Shown here: positions 37,901 to 46,916 of the stretch, piece after piece
Position numbering within the stretch: the first letter of the stretch is position 1
Layout of the letters: the number at the start of each line of letters is the position of its first letter
DNA from: Arenibacter palladensis
GTDB lineage: Bacteria > Bacteroidota > Bacteroidia > Flavobacteriales > Flavobacteriaceae
Assembly (NCBI RefSeq): GCF_900129275.1
Contig: NZ_FQUX01000001.1
Span: 1-64,000 of the forward strand
Length of the DNA: 64,000 nt
Direction: 5' to 3'
Program-made: the position numbers and the translations under genes
The notes under the pieces: generated by a model
Database searches by the model: none
What the model was told of the DNA's origin: nothing
What the model saw: the letters and a program-made list of their open reading frames with translations, nothing else

Positions 37901-38189
37901 AAGGACCCAACCAATATATGAAATTGGAAGCCCACTATACGAGAAAATTGAGATCGACTTGGGAAATCAATACAATAGGGGAAAAACCTTTGTCATAGAG
38001 GCAAAAAACACCTCCTTCCAAAATAAATATGTACAGAATGCAACTTTGAATGGGAAAAAATTATCGAATTTCTGGTTTCCTGCCAGCGAATTATTAAAAG
38101 GAGGTAAGCTAGAATTAGAAATGGGACCGGAACCTAACAAAAGTTGGGGAGTAAAGGCATTACCCCCTTCAACGTCCAATTCAAAATAA
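34947..38189 (+). CDS. GH92 exo-alpha-mannosidase with N-terminal accessory domains
   Basis: The 1080-residue protein starts at ATG 34947 with a leader (MKKNTILTTIAMVTTIISC...) that could be cleaved as a lipoprotein or ordinary signal peptide. Residues about 25-205 form a beta-rich module (IIWKIGESDNNSAEFAL; WLVFDQVRLEG) and about 205-300 a smaller one. The GH92 domain begins at YVDTKIGTGHSRWMIAPGPWMPFGMVKISPD and contains HEWTMAGLGTMPTNGP, SNMYRALVSRN, AFWNTFWNLNQFWN, MVAEHEIPLIVGAY and the family signature GDEDQGQMSAWFLMSAIG. GH92 enzymes are calcium-dependent inverting exo-alpha-mannosidases. An almost identical domain plan is seen at 43737-46916. It follows the isomerase by 4 bp and precedes the glycosidase pseudogene by 7 bp. 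Confidence 0.92.
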   Translation: MKKNTILTTIAMVTTIISCHAQKAIIWKIGESDNNSAEFALSQGEYQKFLEHDFGWEDKYFLIGNSVEQKDFPFVLPGAIDYWGGTSGLAGIRPHEINILFGIATKPKTDDWQLIVDILDCNPENPPYLKVTFNGKSWKFKLENGLNPEALKGAISNTKEQKISIPIPSDLINKGGNHVQLTILEGSWLVFDQVRLEGSAKASLLESKNAFVRNIAPANYELDIKGKRYQPLLLDVEHLKANPKIEVMLDGQPIFEEMVEHGRNIYEVPMPAVSKIKKSSYTIYINGEEVVRGTIPRAPQELNQLSDYVDTKIGTGHSRWMIAPGPWMPFGMVKISPDNQNGGWQAGYQPSFESVGTFSHIHEWTMAGLGTMPTNGPLITEIGNPEDPDSGYRSRIDKSSEQAPLGYYSVLLSDYNIKAELTATTRASFQRYTYPKNEPNSRILVDLQIPSEYSYQLEEVYFKKINDHKIVGYSKQVSPSVWGEGYYRKQFVEDGDKPKEWDDIAQEYTVHFVMEFDQPIKKFGVWTDGQAKGNQDTTTLDNVDQLILTNPDDVVGFVEFDTKDNQVVQTRTAISYVSMDNAILNLEEEIAQPFGWSFNKVRENQEKAWNELFARVVITSNDRLAKTKFYSNMYRALVSRNIFSDVDGSWVDAEEHIQKITDPNGVALGCDAFWNTFWNLNQFWNLATPDWSSKWVNSQLAMYDANGWLAKGPAGMEYIPVMVAEHEIPLIVGAYQMGVGNIDAEKAFEAVYKMQTTTGQKVGNGYAGNRDLVPYLKYKYVPYNKGRFSNTLEYSFDDFAVSQLAKALGKDKEYSEFIKRGYWWKNAINPENGFAHLRHSNGSWYPDFDPIKTAGNFQFVEGNAWQLTFFVPQDVPALASIIGEEEFAERLDGGFKVSSPWRYNAPNEMYWDFPVTQGNQQSMHFSFLFNWVKKPWLTQKWSRDIMDRYYGHGISNAYLGDEDQGQMSAWFLMSAIGLFQTDGGTRTQPIYEIGSPLYEKIEIDLGNQYNRGKTFVIEAKNTSFQNKYVQNATLNGKKLSNFWFPASELLKGGKLELEMGPEPNKSWGVKALPPSTSNSK

Positions 38190-38196
38190 ACCGAAG

Positions 38197-39493
38197 ATGA
38201 AAAGAACAATTGCATTTGCTTTGAGCCTAATCTTATTAGGATGTAAGATCCAAAACGACAATAAAGAGCTAGGCCAAAAAATACTTTCCAATGCACAATT
38301 CGCTGAAGTAAAAAAAAGAGCTTTATCGGTTGTAAAAACCGGCTTTAATGCAGGTGATGGATATGGAGAGGTGTGGATACGTGACTACAATACATTCATT
38401 GAACTTTCGGCAGAAGTTTTTGATTCAAACGAATTAGAAGAAAACCTATTGGTCTTTTTTAAATTACAAGGGCAAGACGGAAGCATTATCGATGGCTTTA
38501 TCCCTAAAGAGAAAGCCGTTGAGGTAGAAGGGGGCTATGACTACATATATACTGACCTAGAACCTAATTATACCGGGCATAAAAACACCGTAGAAACGGA
38601 TCATGAAAGCTCTTTGGTACAGGCCGTTTACAAATATGTAAAAAAAACAGGAAACAAAGATTTTCTAAACAAAAAAATTGGAGATAAGACAGTGGCCGAC
38701 CGTATAGAATTGTCCATGCAATTTCTAATGAACAAGCGCTGGGCAGATAAATACGGGTTGATCTATGGTGCTACTACGGCGGATTGGGGCGATGTTCAAC
38801 ACGCACATCCCTGGGGAGTTTATATTACTGAAGAAACCAAATTTTGTATAGATATCTACGATAATGCCATGATGTTGGTTGCTTTGGACAACATGCATGA
38901 TGGAACTCATCCCCAAAACAAAAAAAAAGTGGACACAGATACGGAACGATTTGGCTAGGAATAGCATGAATTTCTTATGGGACGAGAAAAATCAAAAATT
39001 TATTCCCCATATTTATCTCGATGGTTCCCCCTACCCAGACGATTTTGATGAAAATAAAATATATTACCACGGAGGAACCGCAATTGCCATCGAAGCTGGT
39101 CTATTGAACAATAAGCAAGTCAAAACGTCACTAAATAAAATGATCGCCAACGTTGAAGCCTCCGGTGCAGGTTCTATAGGCCTTACCTTATATCCTCCTT
39201 ATCCGAAGTGGGCCTTTGAAAACAAAGGCATGTATCCATACGGTTATCAAAACGGAGGTGACTGGACCTGGTTTGGGGCACGTATGATACAGCAGTTGGT
39301 AAAGCTCGGATTTGTAAAAGAGGCCTATGACCAACTTTTGCCCATGACCGACAGGGTGATAAAGAACAATGGGTTTTATGAGTGGTATACCGTAGATAAT
39401 AAACCCGAGGGTTCAGGAACATTTCGAGGGTCTGCAGGGGTATTGTACAAGTCAATTGAGTTATTGGAAGAATGGGCAGAAAAGCAGAAGTAA
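38197..39493 (+). pseudogene. Frameshifted (alpha/alpha)6 six-hairpin glycosidase-like lipoprotein
   Basis: Two overlapping frames make one protein of about 430 residues. The first (from 38197) has a lipoprotein leader (LLGC, Cys16), EVWIRDYNTFIELS and ADWGDVQHAHPWGVYI, typical of six-hairpin toroid glycosidases, and runs off frame after THPQNKKK to a stop at 38958. The second frame continues with WTQIRNDLARNSMNFLW, IYYHGGTAIAIEAG and YGYQNGGDWTWFGARMI to 39493. The switch fits a run of eight A at 38920-38927: one A fewer restores a single frame. It may be a true mutation, a sequencing error, or a slippage site. The exact GH family is not certain; Asp/Glu candidates in WIRD and ADWGD are intact. 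It lies in the same operon as the GH92 gene 7 bp upstream. Confidence 0.8.
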
Positions 39494-39572
39494 CACGGGG
39501 TTTATAATTATCTTTGGTTTAAAATATTATATATTAGGGAATTAATTAGCCTAAAAGAAAACTGAGATACAT

Positions 39573-40310
39573 ATGGATTTTAAATTGGATCAAAATAGCG
39601 CTGTGCCACTTCATGCCCAGATAGAGGAGTATCTCAGAGGGCTTATTGCTATGAAAGAATATAAAATAGGGGAAAAGTTTTTACCAAAGGAGGTGACTTT
39701 GTCCAAAAAATTGGGGGTTTCCAGAAATACAATCCGCCAAGCCATAAACAAATTGGTTCACGAAGGCCTGATAGAACGCAAAAAGGGAGTGGGCACAAAG
39801 GTAGTGACAAAAAAGATCTCGACCAGATTGGACAATTGGATCAGCTTCACCAAGGAAATGAGAAATCAGGGCATCGAAGTAGTCAACTATTTAGTGAAAA
39901 TTGGACTGGTAATGGCAGAAGATGAAGTATATGAAGCCTTGGGAGTAGCGAAAACAAAAAAAATATGGAAACTAGAAAAAATACGGGGTTCCAAAAAAGC
40001 TAAATATTTATATTCCGTGTCTTATTTTCACCCAAGAGTTGGAATTACAGGTGATGAGAACTTTGTGACCCCATTGTACGAACTTTTGGCCAAGGAGCAT
40101 GATACAATAGTTTCAACCTCCAAAGAAAAGCTTAGGGCAATAAAAGCAGATAATAAAATTGTTGAAATGTTGGAGGTTGGTAAAGATATAGCAATTCTAA
40201 AACGGGAAAGATTGGTTTTGGATATTGGAGATAGGCCAGTGGAATACAACATTGTTTATTATCATACCGATTATTTTTCCTATGATATTGATATAAAAAG
40301 AGATATTTAA
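39573..40310 (+). CDS. GntR-family regulator with UTRA effector domain (HutC/FarR type)
   Basis: The 245-residue protein has an N-terminal winged helix (about 8-75: AQIEEYLRGLI, VTLSKKLGVSRNTIRQAINKLVHEGLIERKKGVGTKV) and a C-terminal UTRA ligand-binding domain (about 95-240: WKLEKIRGSKK, RERLVLDIGDRPVEYNIVYY). UTRA proteins often sense sugar phosphates or other small metabolites, so mannose 6-phosphate would be a sensible effector here (inference). The gene lies between the broken glycosidase and a GH92 gene. A palindrome ATGTTTAAACAT lies 43 bp after its stop, just before the next gene, and similar sites occur before other genes of this arm. Confidence 0.93.
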   Translation: MDFKLDQNSAVPLHAQIEEYLRGLIAMKEYKIGEKFLPKEVTLSKKLGVSRNTIRQAINKLVHEGLIERKKGVGTKVVTKKISTRLDNWISFTKEMRNQGIEVVNYLVKIGLVMAEDEVYEALGVAKTKKIWKLEKIRGSKKAKYLYSVSYFHPRVGITGDENFVTPLYELLAKEHDTIVSTSKEKLRAIKADNKIVEMLEVGKDIAILKRERLVLDIGDRPVEYNIVYYHTDYFSYDIDIKRDI

Positions 40311-40353
40311 TTAAGGCTCTATACATAGTCTGGAATCTTTTTAGTTTCACTAT

Positions 40354-40365
40354 ATGTTTAAACAT
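40354..40365. promoter_or_regulatory. Candidate GntR operator before the second GH92 gene
   Basis: ATGTTTAAACAT is a perfect 12-bp inverted repeat, identical to the core at 62702-62713. It contains an ATG that could be taken for the start of the next gene, but as an operator this sequence would lie 12 bp before the better start at 40378. Confidence 0.5.
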
Positions 40366-40377
40366 TTTTACATTCTT

Positions 40378-42756
40378 ATGAATTATACTTATTTACGATT
40401 AGTATTCCCGTTGATATTTACAATATATCTTTCATGTGGGACCAAAGAATATCGTCAAATCAATGACGATTCAATAGAAAACTACTCAAAATATGTTGAT
40501 CCTAATATAGGTACAGCCCATAGTAGATGGTTTTTTTATACCCCGGCAGCGTTACCTTTTGGGATGGCGAAATTGGCGCCTTCAACAAATGGTTCTTACG
40601 GGAATAAAAGTGGGTGGGAGGCCGTAGGGTACGATTCACGGCATAGCAGTATTGAAGGTTTTGCCAGTTTGCATGAATTTCAAATTGGTGGATTTCTATT
40701 TACCGGCATAACCGGTAACCTCAAAACGGTCCCCGGCACTTTAGAACGTCCTGATGAAGGATACAGGTCTAGATTTAGCAAGGCCGACGAAGTTGCAGAA
40801 CCTGGGTACTATAAAGTCTTGCTCAAGGATTACAATATAACTGTGGAACTGACCGCCACTGAAAGAACAGGTTGGCAAAGGTATACCTTTCCCAAGTCTG
40901 ATAGCTCTTACCTAATTTTCGATATTGGGAACCAATTGGGAGAGAGTGGCAAAGTCAAAGATGCTCAAGTTACCTACAATAACAATGGCAGTGTACAAGG
41001 GTATGTGGTAACCTATCCAGAATATGTAAAAAAGTATCAACCTGAAGGAGACATAAAATTGTATTTCTATTCTGAGATCAATAAAAAACCATCAATTCAT
41101 GGTGTTTTTCAAGGAGAAAAAACAAGGGAAAATGAGGATAAAATAAGTGGCGTAGGTGCGGGAATGTATTTTAAATTTCAGACCGAGGACCAAGAAAAAA
41201 TTGTTGTAAAATCTGGATTTTCATATACTTCTTTGGAAAACGCCAAATTAAATTTCAGGAGTGAAGTCAAAAATTTGAGGTTCGATGAAGTTGTGGAAAA
41301 TGCAAGAGTGGCATGGGAAAATGAATTTCAAAAAATTAAGGTTACAGATTCGTCCATCTCGAATAAAACCAAATTTTATACGAGCTTATTTCACGCTCTA
41401 CTTGGAAGAGGGCTTTCCAGTGATGTCAACGGACAGTTTCCCCAAAACGATGGGTCTGTTGGCCAGGTTCCGCTAAATCCTGACGGAAAACCAAAGTTTC
41501 AAGTTTATAACACGGATTCAGTATGGGGCACATTTTGGAATTTAAATCAATTATGGGCTTTGGTGTGGCCAACATATTACAATGATTTTCTTCAATCTCA
41601 ACTTGTGGTTTATAAGAATTCCAATTGGTTGGCTGATGGGACCGCTAACGGACGTTATGTCTCTGGAGTAGGAACAAATTTCGTTGGACTGATGATAGCT
41701 TCGGGCTTTCAAACAGGGGTACTTAAAGATAATTTGATCTTGGCTTATGAGGCTGCTCTTAAAAACGAAATTGGATATATTGATCGAAAAGAAGGGGCAG
41801 GCAAAATAGATTTGAAGGGGTTTGTTGAAAATGGGTACGTGTCCTATATCCCTGTAGAAGAATCCAATTGGAGGGACAGCCCAGAAGGTTCGCCTTTTTC
41901 TGTTTCACATTCCTTGGAATATGCCTATAGTAGCTATGCCGTTGCACAAATGGCCTATAAATTGGGCAAATTGGAAGATTATAAACTATTAATGAAGTTG
42001 TCTAACAATTGGAGGGGATTTTACGAGGAAAGTACCGGTTTTTTTAGACCTAGGCTCAAAGATGGAAAATTTTTAAAGGACTTTAATCCTTTGGCTCCCT
42101 GGAGAGGTTTTCAGGAAGGTAATGCATGGCAATATACCTACTACGTCCCGCATAATCCAAAGGATTTAATTAAGGTGATAGGGAAGGATAAATTTAATAC
42201 AAGGTTGGACTCGATTTTTGCTGTTTCTGAAAAGACCGAATTTGGTGGTGTAGGGATTGATGCCTTTGCTGGGATTGAAACCTTATATAATCACGGAAAT
42301 CAACCAAGTTTACACATGTCTTGGTTATTCAATTTTTCAGAAAAGCCATGGCTAACCCAAAAATGGACTCGGTTAATTGGAAACAAGTTTTATGGAACTG
42401 AAGAAATTCATGGCTATGGATACGGGCAGGATGAAGACCAAGGACAATTGGGGGGGTGGTATGTAATGTCCTCGCTAGGAATATTCGACGTAAAAGGACT
42501 TACAGGGCAAACACCTACTTTTCAATTTGGAAGTCCAATTTTTGACAAGGTCGAAATAAAGGTAAATAACCAAAGTCAAAAACCTTTAATAATTCAAACC
42601 ATCAATAACGGATTATCCAATTTTTATGTTGAAAAAATTAAAAGGAATGGCACCCCATATTATAGGCTAAGTATTCCATATAAAGATTTGGTCCAAGGGG
42701 ATACACTTAATTTCTATATGTCCAACATCCCCAACAAAAATTTAATGAAACTATGA
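40378..42756 (+). CDS. GH92 exo-alpha-mannosidase lipoprotein, compact form
   Basis: From ATG 40378 the protein has 792 residues with a lipobox YLSC (Cys20), so it is probably anchored in a membrane. A start at 40354 would add eight residues but overlaps a palindrome shared with another promoter. It has only the GH92 domain: YVDPNIGTAHSRWFFYTPAALPFGMAKLAPS, SLHEFQIGGFLFTG, YTSLFHALLGRG, TVWGTFWNLNQLWAL-like VWGTFWNLNQLW, and DEDQGQLGGWYVMSSLG. The His found in the MVAEHEIP block of its neighbours is absent here (VSGVGTNFVGLMIA), and SAW in the signature is GGW, suggesting another linkage or aglycone preference. The gene follows gntR by 67 bp and precedes the ROK kinase by 36 bp. Confidence 0.9.
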   Translation: MNYTYLRLVFPLIFTIYLSCGTKEYRQINDDSIENYSKYVDPNIGTAHSRWFFYTPAALPFGMAKLAPSTNGSYGNKSGWEAVGYDSRHSSIEGFASLHEFQIGGFLFTGITGNLKTVPGTLERPDEGYRSRFSKADEVAEPGYYKVLLKDYNITVELTATERTGWQRYTFPKSDSSYLIFDIGNQLGESGKVKDAQVTYNNNGSVQGYVVTYPEYVKKYQPEGDIKLYFYSEINKKPSIHGVFQGEKTRENEDKISGVGAGMYFKFQTEDQEKIVVKSGFSYTSLENAKLNFRSEVKNLRFDEVVENARVAWENEFQKIKVTDSSISNKTKFYTSLFHALLGRGLSSDVNGQFPQNDGSVGQVPLNPDGKPKFQVYNTDSVWGTFWNLNQLWALVWPTYYNDFLQSQLVVYKNSNWLADGTANGRYVSGVGTNFVGLMIASGFQTGVLKDNLILAYEAALKNEIGYIDRKEGAGKIDLKGFVENGYVSYIPVEESNWRDSPEGSPFSVSHSLEYAYSSYAVAQMAYKLGKLEDYKLLMKLSNNWRGFYEESTGFFRPRLKDGKFLKDFNPLAPWRGFQEGNAWQYTYYVPHNPKDLIKVIGKDKFNTRLDSIFAVSEKTEFGGVGIDAFAGIETLYNHGNQPSLHMSWLFNFSEKPWLTQKWTRLIGNKFYGTEEIHGYGYGQDEDQGQLGGWYVMSSLGIFDVKGLTGQTPTFQFGSPIFDKVEIKVNNQSQKPLIIQTINNGLSNFYVEKIKRNGTPYYRLSIPYKDLVQGDTLNFYMSNIPNKNLMKL

Positions 42757-42792
42757 TTGCCAATCTAATGAAGTGTTCCAAAATAATATAAT

Positions 42793-43716
42793 ATGAAATA
42801 TCAAATAGCCATAGGTGTGGATGTAGGCGGCAGCCATATTACCAGTGCTGCCGTAGACTTGGACGAACAAAAAATCATACCTGGTAGTATTTTTACCAAT
42901 AAAGTAGACAATAAGGCATCGCAGGAATCCATTTTTAAGGCATGGAGCAATGTCATTAACCAAACCACCAAGCATACAGCTAACCCCGACCAAACCAGAA
43001 TTGGTTTTGCCATGCCCGGTCCTTTCAATTATAAAAAAGGGGTGGGTATGTTTATAGGAAACAACCAAAAATTTGAAAGTTTATACGGGCTTTCCATTTC
43101 AGAGGAACTATCCAAATACCTTAATTCGGACAAAGTAGATTTTAGATTCTTGAACGACGCTACAGCCTTTGGGGTAGGCGTTGCCTCAATGGGCAAAGCC
43201 AAAAACTATAGTAAGGTAGTCGCCATTACATTGGGCACAGGATTTGGTTCGGCATTTTTACAAGATGGTGTACCACAAGTTACAGCGGATAATGTTCCAA
43301 AAGGGGGATTTATCTGGGATAAACCTTACAAGGGAGGCTTGGGCGATGATTATTTTTCAACGCGCTGGTGTGTTAAAAGATATAAGGAGATTACAGGTAA
43401 GAAAACTAGTGGTGTAAAGGAAATAGCAGATGCAAACAATGATAGTTCGAAAATGGTTTTTGTTGAGTTCGGTACTAACATGGCAGAATTTATGTTGCCC
43501 TTTCTAATAAAGTACCAACCAGACCTTATTATTTTAGGAGGTAATGTTTCTAAGGCTAGTAAACTTTTTCTCCCAGCTTTGAAAAATAAGATTGAAGATG
43601 CTGGATTACATGTAGATTTTGAGATATCCGATGTTTTGGAAGAAGCGGCCATTATAGGGAGTGCCAAGCTGTTCGATTCCTATTTCTGGGAACAGGTTCG
43701 AAACACTATTTATTAG
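42793..43716 (+). CDS. ROK-family sugar kinase
   Basis: The 307-residue cytoplasmic protein has the ROK phosphate-binding start IGVDVGGSHITSA (7-19), the catalytic Asp122 in FLNDATAFGVG, the adenosine-related ITLGTGFGSAF block and ILGGNVSKA near the C-terminus. It would phosphorylate a hexose such as mannose, giving the substrate for the isomerase encoded at 33170. The Cys-rich zinc motif (CxCGxxGCxE) of most glucokinases and repressors of this family is missing; instead the region reads KGGFIWDKPYKGGLGDDYFSTRWCVKRY. There is no DNA-binding N-terminus, so it is a kinase and not a ROK repressor. It lies between two GH92 genes with gaps of 36 and 20 bp. Confidence 0.88.
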   Translation: MKYQIAIGVDVGGSHITSAAVDLDEQKIIPGSIFTNKVDNKASQESIFKAWSNVINQTTKHTANPDQTRIGFAMPGPFNYKKGVGMFIGNNQKFESLYGLSISEELSKYLNSDKVDFRFLNDATAFGVGVASMGKAKNYSKVVAITLGTGFGSAFLQDGVPQVTADNVPKGGFIWDKPYKGGLGDDYFSTRWCVKRYKEITGKKTSGVKEIADANNDSSKMVFVEFGTNMAEFMLPFLIKYQPDLIILGGNVSKASKLFLPALKNKIEDAGLHVDFEISDVLEEAAIIGSAKLFDSYFWEQVRNTIY

Positions 43717-43736
43717 GAAGGTGATATAATACGATA

Positions 43737-46700
43737 ATGAAAATACTTTGCAGATATTTTATGGTTGACATTTGTTTAATGCTAATTATATGTTCAAGCG
43801 TCAATGCGCAGGAAATTTCACAAAAAGTGATTTGGGGCATAGGGCAGGCAGATGACTCTTATACGGAATTTGCTTTGGCTCCCAATAGGTATAAGGAGTT
43901 TGCCTCGGAAGGTTTCGGCGGTGCCAATAGGTATTATGTTATTGGCAAATCAAATCCCGGGCAAGATTGGCCTTATGTTCTACCTGGACCTAAGGAAGGC
44001 TTAGCGGGTTATGGTTATTGGGCAGGTCGGGCACTTCATCAATTGCCTATCTTTTTTGAGCTGGAAAAAACTACTGATAAGGGTACCAGTGAACTTATTG
44101 TTAATTTCTTAGAGGTTAGTGCTAAAAATGCCCCTTTATTTAGGGTTTATATTAATGGTAAGGTTTATGAGCAACAACTTCGTCCCGGTAAATCCGGAGA
44201 ACTCCCTGAAAAGTTAGATCCCAATATCCAAAACATAACATTTGTTTTTCCATCCAAGAACCTAAAAAAGGGGGTGAACGAGATTATTTTTCAAAATATG
44301 ACGGGCGGATGGTGCGTGTTTGATGAGGTCAAGTTGGTTGGCCCTGATGAACTGGTAATGAGTAAAATTGGCAACACGGTTTTGAAGTCGGTTGCATTTG
44401 CCAATTTTGAAATGAGGGAAGGGAATAAAAATTTTCAACCACTTTTGGTGGATATACTGCAACAAGAAAACAATTCGGAGATCAAGGTCTTGGTTGATGA
44501 CCAAGAGATAGTAAAAAATATCGAGGTTGGTCATAGCGTCCTCGAATTCAACATCCCTGCAGTGTCCTCAAAAACAATATCTGAAGTTAAAATATATATT
44601 GACGGAGATATAAAATTTAAGGAACATTTGGAAAGGGCACCTAAGGACCCAATTGTGCTTTCCCAATATGTTGATCAGTTTATGGGCACTAGCGGATCTC
44701 GTTGGATGATAACACCAGGTCCACGTAATCCCATGCCAATGGTTCAACTTGGTCCAAATAATCAAGGAACGGTATGGAAGGCTGGTTATGAATACCAAAT
44801 AGAAAGCATAACAGGTTTCAACCACACTCAGGAATGGACTATGGCGGGCTTTTTAATGTTGCCGACTGTTGGTGCTTGGCAAACTAAGCCTGGCCCTGAG
44901 TACAGTCCAGATTTAGGATATAGATCACGAATTGACAAGACGACAGAGAAAGCCAAGATAGGGCAGTATAGTGTAGACTTAACAGATTATGGAGTACATG
45001 TAGATCTTACCGCTACTACCCGGGCTGCTTTTCAAAGATATGTATTCCCTATGTCAGACGTGTCCCGGGTTTTATTGGATGCATACCCAGATGCGGAATA
45101 TGGTTATCAAAATTTGGAGACTGAAATAACTTGGATTGATGACAGGAGAATAGAAGGTTTTGTGCATCATATTTGTGATAAAACCGGTTATGTGATGACC
45201 CAAGATTATAAATTGTACTTCGCGTTGGAATTCAACAAGCCATTTGAAAGTATGGGTGGATGGACGGATAAGTCTAAGGCATTGGAAGAAATGAACCATG
45301 GTTTAACTTATGAATCAGTTCAGAATAATACCAAGAAGATTAAAGGCTCGGGCAGTGTTGGTGCATTTATCAATTTTAAAACAACTGCTAACGATACAAT
45401 TTTGGTTAGAAGTTCAATTTCTTTGGTAAGTACTGAAAATGCTTGGTTGAATTTAGAAAAGGAAATCAGTGAACCATTTGGTTGGAATTTTGAAAAGGTA
45501 GTTGAGAATCAAAAGGATATTTGGGACCAATATCTGGGTAGGATAGAAATAGAAACCGATGATTATCTACAAAAGGTGAAATTCTACACCAACTTTTATA
45601 GAGCATTGTCTGGTAGAATGGCATGGGGGGATATTAACGGACAATGGATAGATATGAATGAAGAGGTTCAAGTCTTTGATGATCCGGATCAAAGATTATG
45701 TTCCGGGGAATTTTGGAATACATTTTGGAACGTGCAGCAGTTGAACCAGCTCATTGCCCCGGAGTTTTCTTCGATGCAGGTCAAAAGTCTGCTTGCCTTC
45801 TACGATAAAGGAGGTTGGCTGTCCAAAGGCATTTTTGCCGGGGAATATTCCAGCGTTATGGTCGCAGAGCATGGTATTCCGTGGATAGTAGGCGCATGGA
45901 ATAGCGGAATCCGGGATTTTGATTTTGAAAAGGCCTATGTAGCTATGCGCCATGTGCAAACTACGTTGCCTCTTAATACCTACCCTGGTGGGGGTAGGGT
46001 AGGAAATGAAAGCCTTGAACCCTACATAAAATATGGTTATGTGCCCTTAAATACAAAGTTATATCAAAGCTATGTCTCCAATACCCTTGAATATGCCTTT
46101 GATGATTGGTGTTTGGCACAAGCTGCTAAAAAACTTAAAAAGGACAAGGATTATGAATTATTTATGAAACGTTCAGGAAACTGGCGAAATATTTTCGATT
46201 CCAAAACTGGCTTTATGCGGCCAAAAAACGCTGACGGAACATGGCATGAACCATTTGATCCCTATCATACTCCAGGTTTTGTTGAAGGTAATGCATGGCA
46301 ATTTAGTTGGTTCGTTCCTCACAATTTGACCGGCTTGGTTGACGCTATTGGCAAGAAACGTTTTGTAGCCCGGTTGGACAGTGCAATGCACCAATCCCAA
46401 AAAGTGAATTTTAATGCCTTGGGAGATAATTTTTCAAAATATCCCATCAATCATGGTAATCAACCAAATATGCAATCTTGTTACCTCTTTAATTATGCGG
46501 GCGTTCCGTGGTTGACGCAAAAGTGGGCCAGGGAAATACAGGAAAAATATTACGGAATTGGCCCAAGGGACGCCTACCCAGGAGATGAGGATCAGGGCCA
46601 AATGAGTGCTTGGTACGTAATGAGTACACTAGGGTTATTTCAGATGGACGGGGGCGCGGCGGCCTATCCACAGTACGAATTAGGTAGTCCAAGATTTGAA

Positions 46701-46916
46701 AAGATTACCATTCACTTAAGTGATACATATTATGGCGGAAACACTTTTGTTATCAAAGCCAAAAATGCATCTAGAGATAATAAATATATTAACTCTGCCA
46801 AACTAAACGGGAAGAAATGGGATTCATGGAAAATTCCACAAAAGGAAATAATTAAGGGAGGAGAATTGATATTGGAAATGAAAAATGTTCCCAATAAAAA
46901 CTTATTCAATAAGTAA
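43737..46916 (+). CDS. GH92 exo-alpha-mannosidase with N-terminal accessory domains
   Basis: The 1059-residue protein has a signal peptide ending near SSVNAQE (about 24) and the same plan as the GH92 at 34947: an N-terminal beta-rich module (VIWGIGQADDSYTEFAL; GGWCVFDEVKLVGP, about 30-205), a second small module (about 205-300) and the GH92 domain from YVDQFMGTSGSRWMITPGPRNPMPMVQLGPN. Family blocks seen are HTQEWTMAGFLMLPTVG, TNFYRALSGRM, EFWNTFWNVQQLNQ, MVAEHGIPWIVGAW and GDEDQGQMSAWYVMSTLG. It should release terminal alpha-mannose from an oligosaccharide. It is 20 bp behind the ROK kinase. The two long enzymes differ clearly in sequence, so they probably handle different linkages. Confidence 0.92.
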   Translation: MKILCRYFMVDICLMLIICSSVNAQEISQKVIWGIGQADDSYTEFALAPNRYKEFASEGFGGANRYYVIGKSNPGQDWPYVLPGPKEGLAGYGYWAGRALHQLPIFFELEKTTDKGTSELIVNFLEVSAKNAPLFRVYINGKVYEQQLRPGKSGELPEKLDPNIQNITFVFPSKNLKKGVNEIIFQNMTGGWCVFDEVKLVGPDELVMSKIGNTVLKSVAFANFEMREGNKNFQPLLVDILQQENNSEIKVLVDDQEIVKNIEVGHSVLEFNIPAVSSKTISEVKIYIDGDIKFKEHLERAPKDPIVLSQYVDQFMGTSGSRWMITPGPRNPMPMVQLGPNNQGTVWKAGYEYQIESITGFNHTQEWTMAGFLMLPTVGAWQTKPGPEYSPDLGYRSRIDKTTEKAKIGQYSVDLTDYGVHVDLTATTRAAFQRYVFPMSDVSRVLLDAYPDAEYGYQNLETEITWIDDRRIEGFVHHICDKTGYVMTQDYKLYFALEFNKPFESMGGWTDKSKALEEMNHGLTYESVQNNTKKIKGSGSVGAFINFKTTANDTILVRSSISLVSTENAWLNLEKEISEPFGWNFEKVVENQKDIWDQYLGRIEIETDDYLQKVKFYTNFYRALSGRMAWGDINGQWIDMNEEVQVFDDPDQRLCSGEFWNTFWNVQQLNQLIAPEFSSMQVKSLLAFYDKGGWLSKGIFAGEYSSVMVAEHGIPWIVGAWNSGIRDFDFEKAYVAMRHVQTTLPLNTYPGGGRVGNESLEPYIKYGYVPLNTKLYQSYVSNTLEYAFDDWCLAQAAKKLKKDKDYELFMKRSGNWRNIFDSKTGFMRPKNADGTWHEPFDPYHTPGFVEGNAWQFSWFVPHNLTGLVDAIGKKRFVARLDSAMHQSQKVNFNALGDNFSKYPINHGNQPNMQSCYLFNYAGVPWLTQKWAREIQEKYYGIGPRDAYPGDEDQGQMSAWYVMSTLGLFQMDGGAAAYPQYELGSPRFEKITIHLSDTYYGGNTFVIKAKNASRDNKYINSAKLNGKKWDSWKIPQKEIIKGGELILEMKNVPNKNLFNK

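Noticed and set aside
39681-39700. Perfect Shine-Dalgarno-like stretch AAAGGAGGTGA inside gntR
   Set aside because: It lies in the conserved coding sequence, has no suitable start behind it, and Bacteroidota rely little on such sites.
40354-40377. ATG at 40354 as start of the compact GH92
   Set aside because: This ATG lies inside a perfect palindrome repeated before another GH92 gene, and ATG 40378 gives a normal lipoprotein leader.
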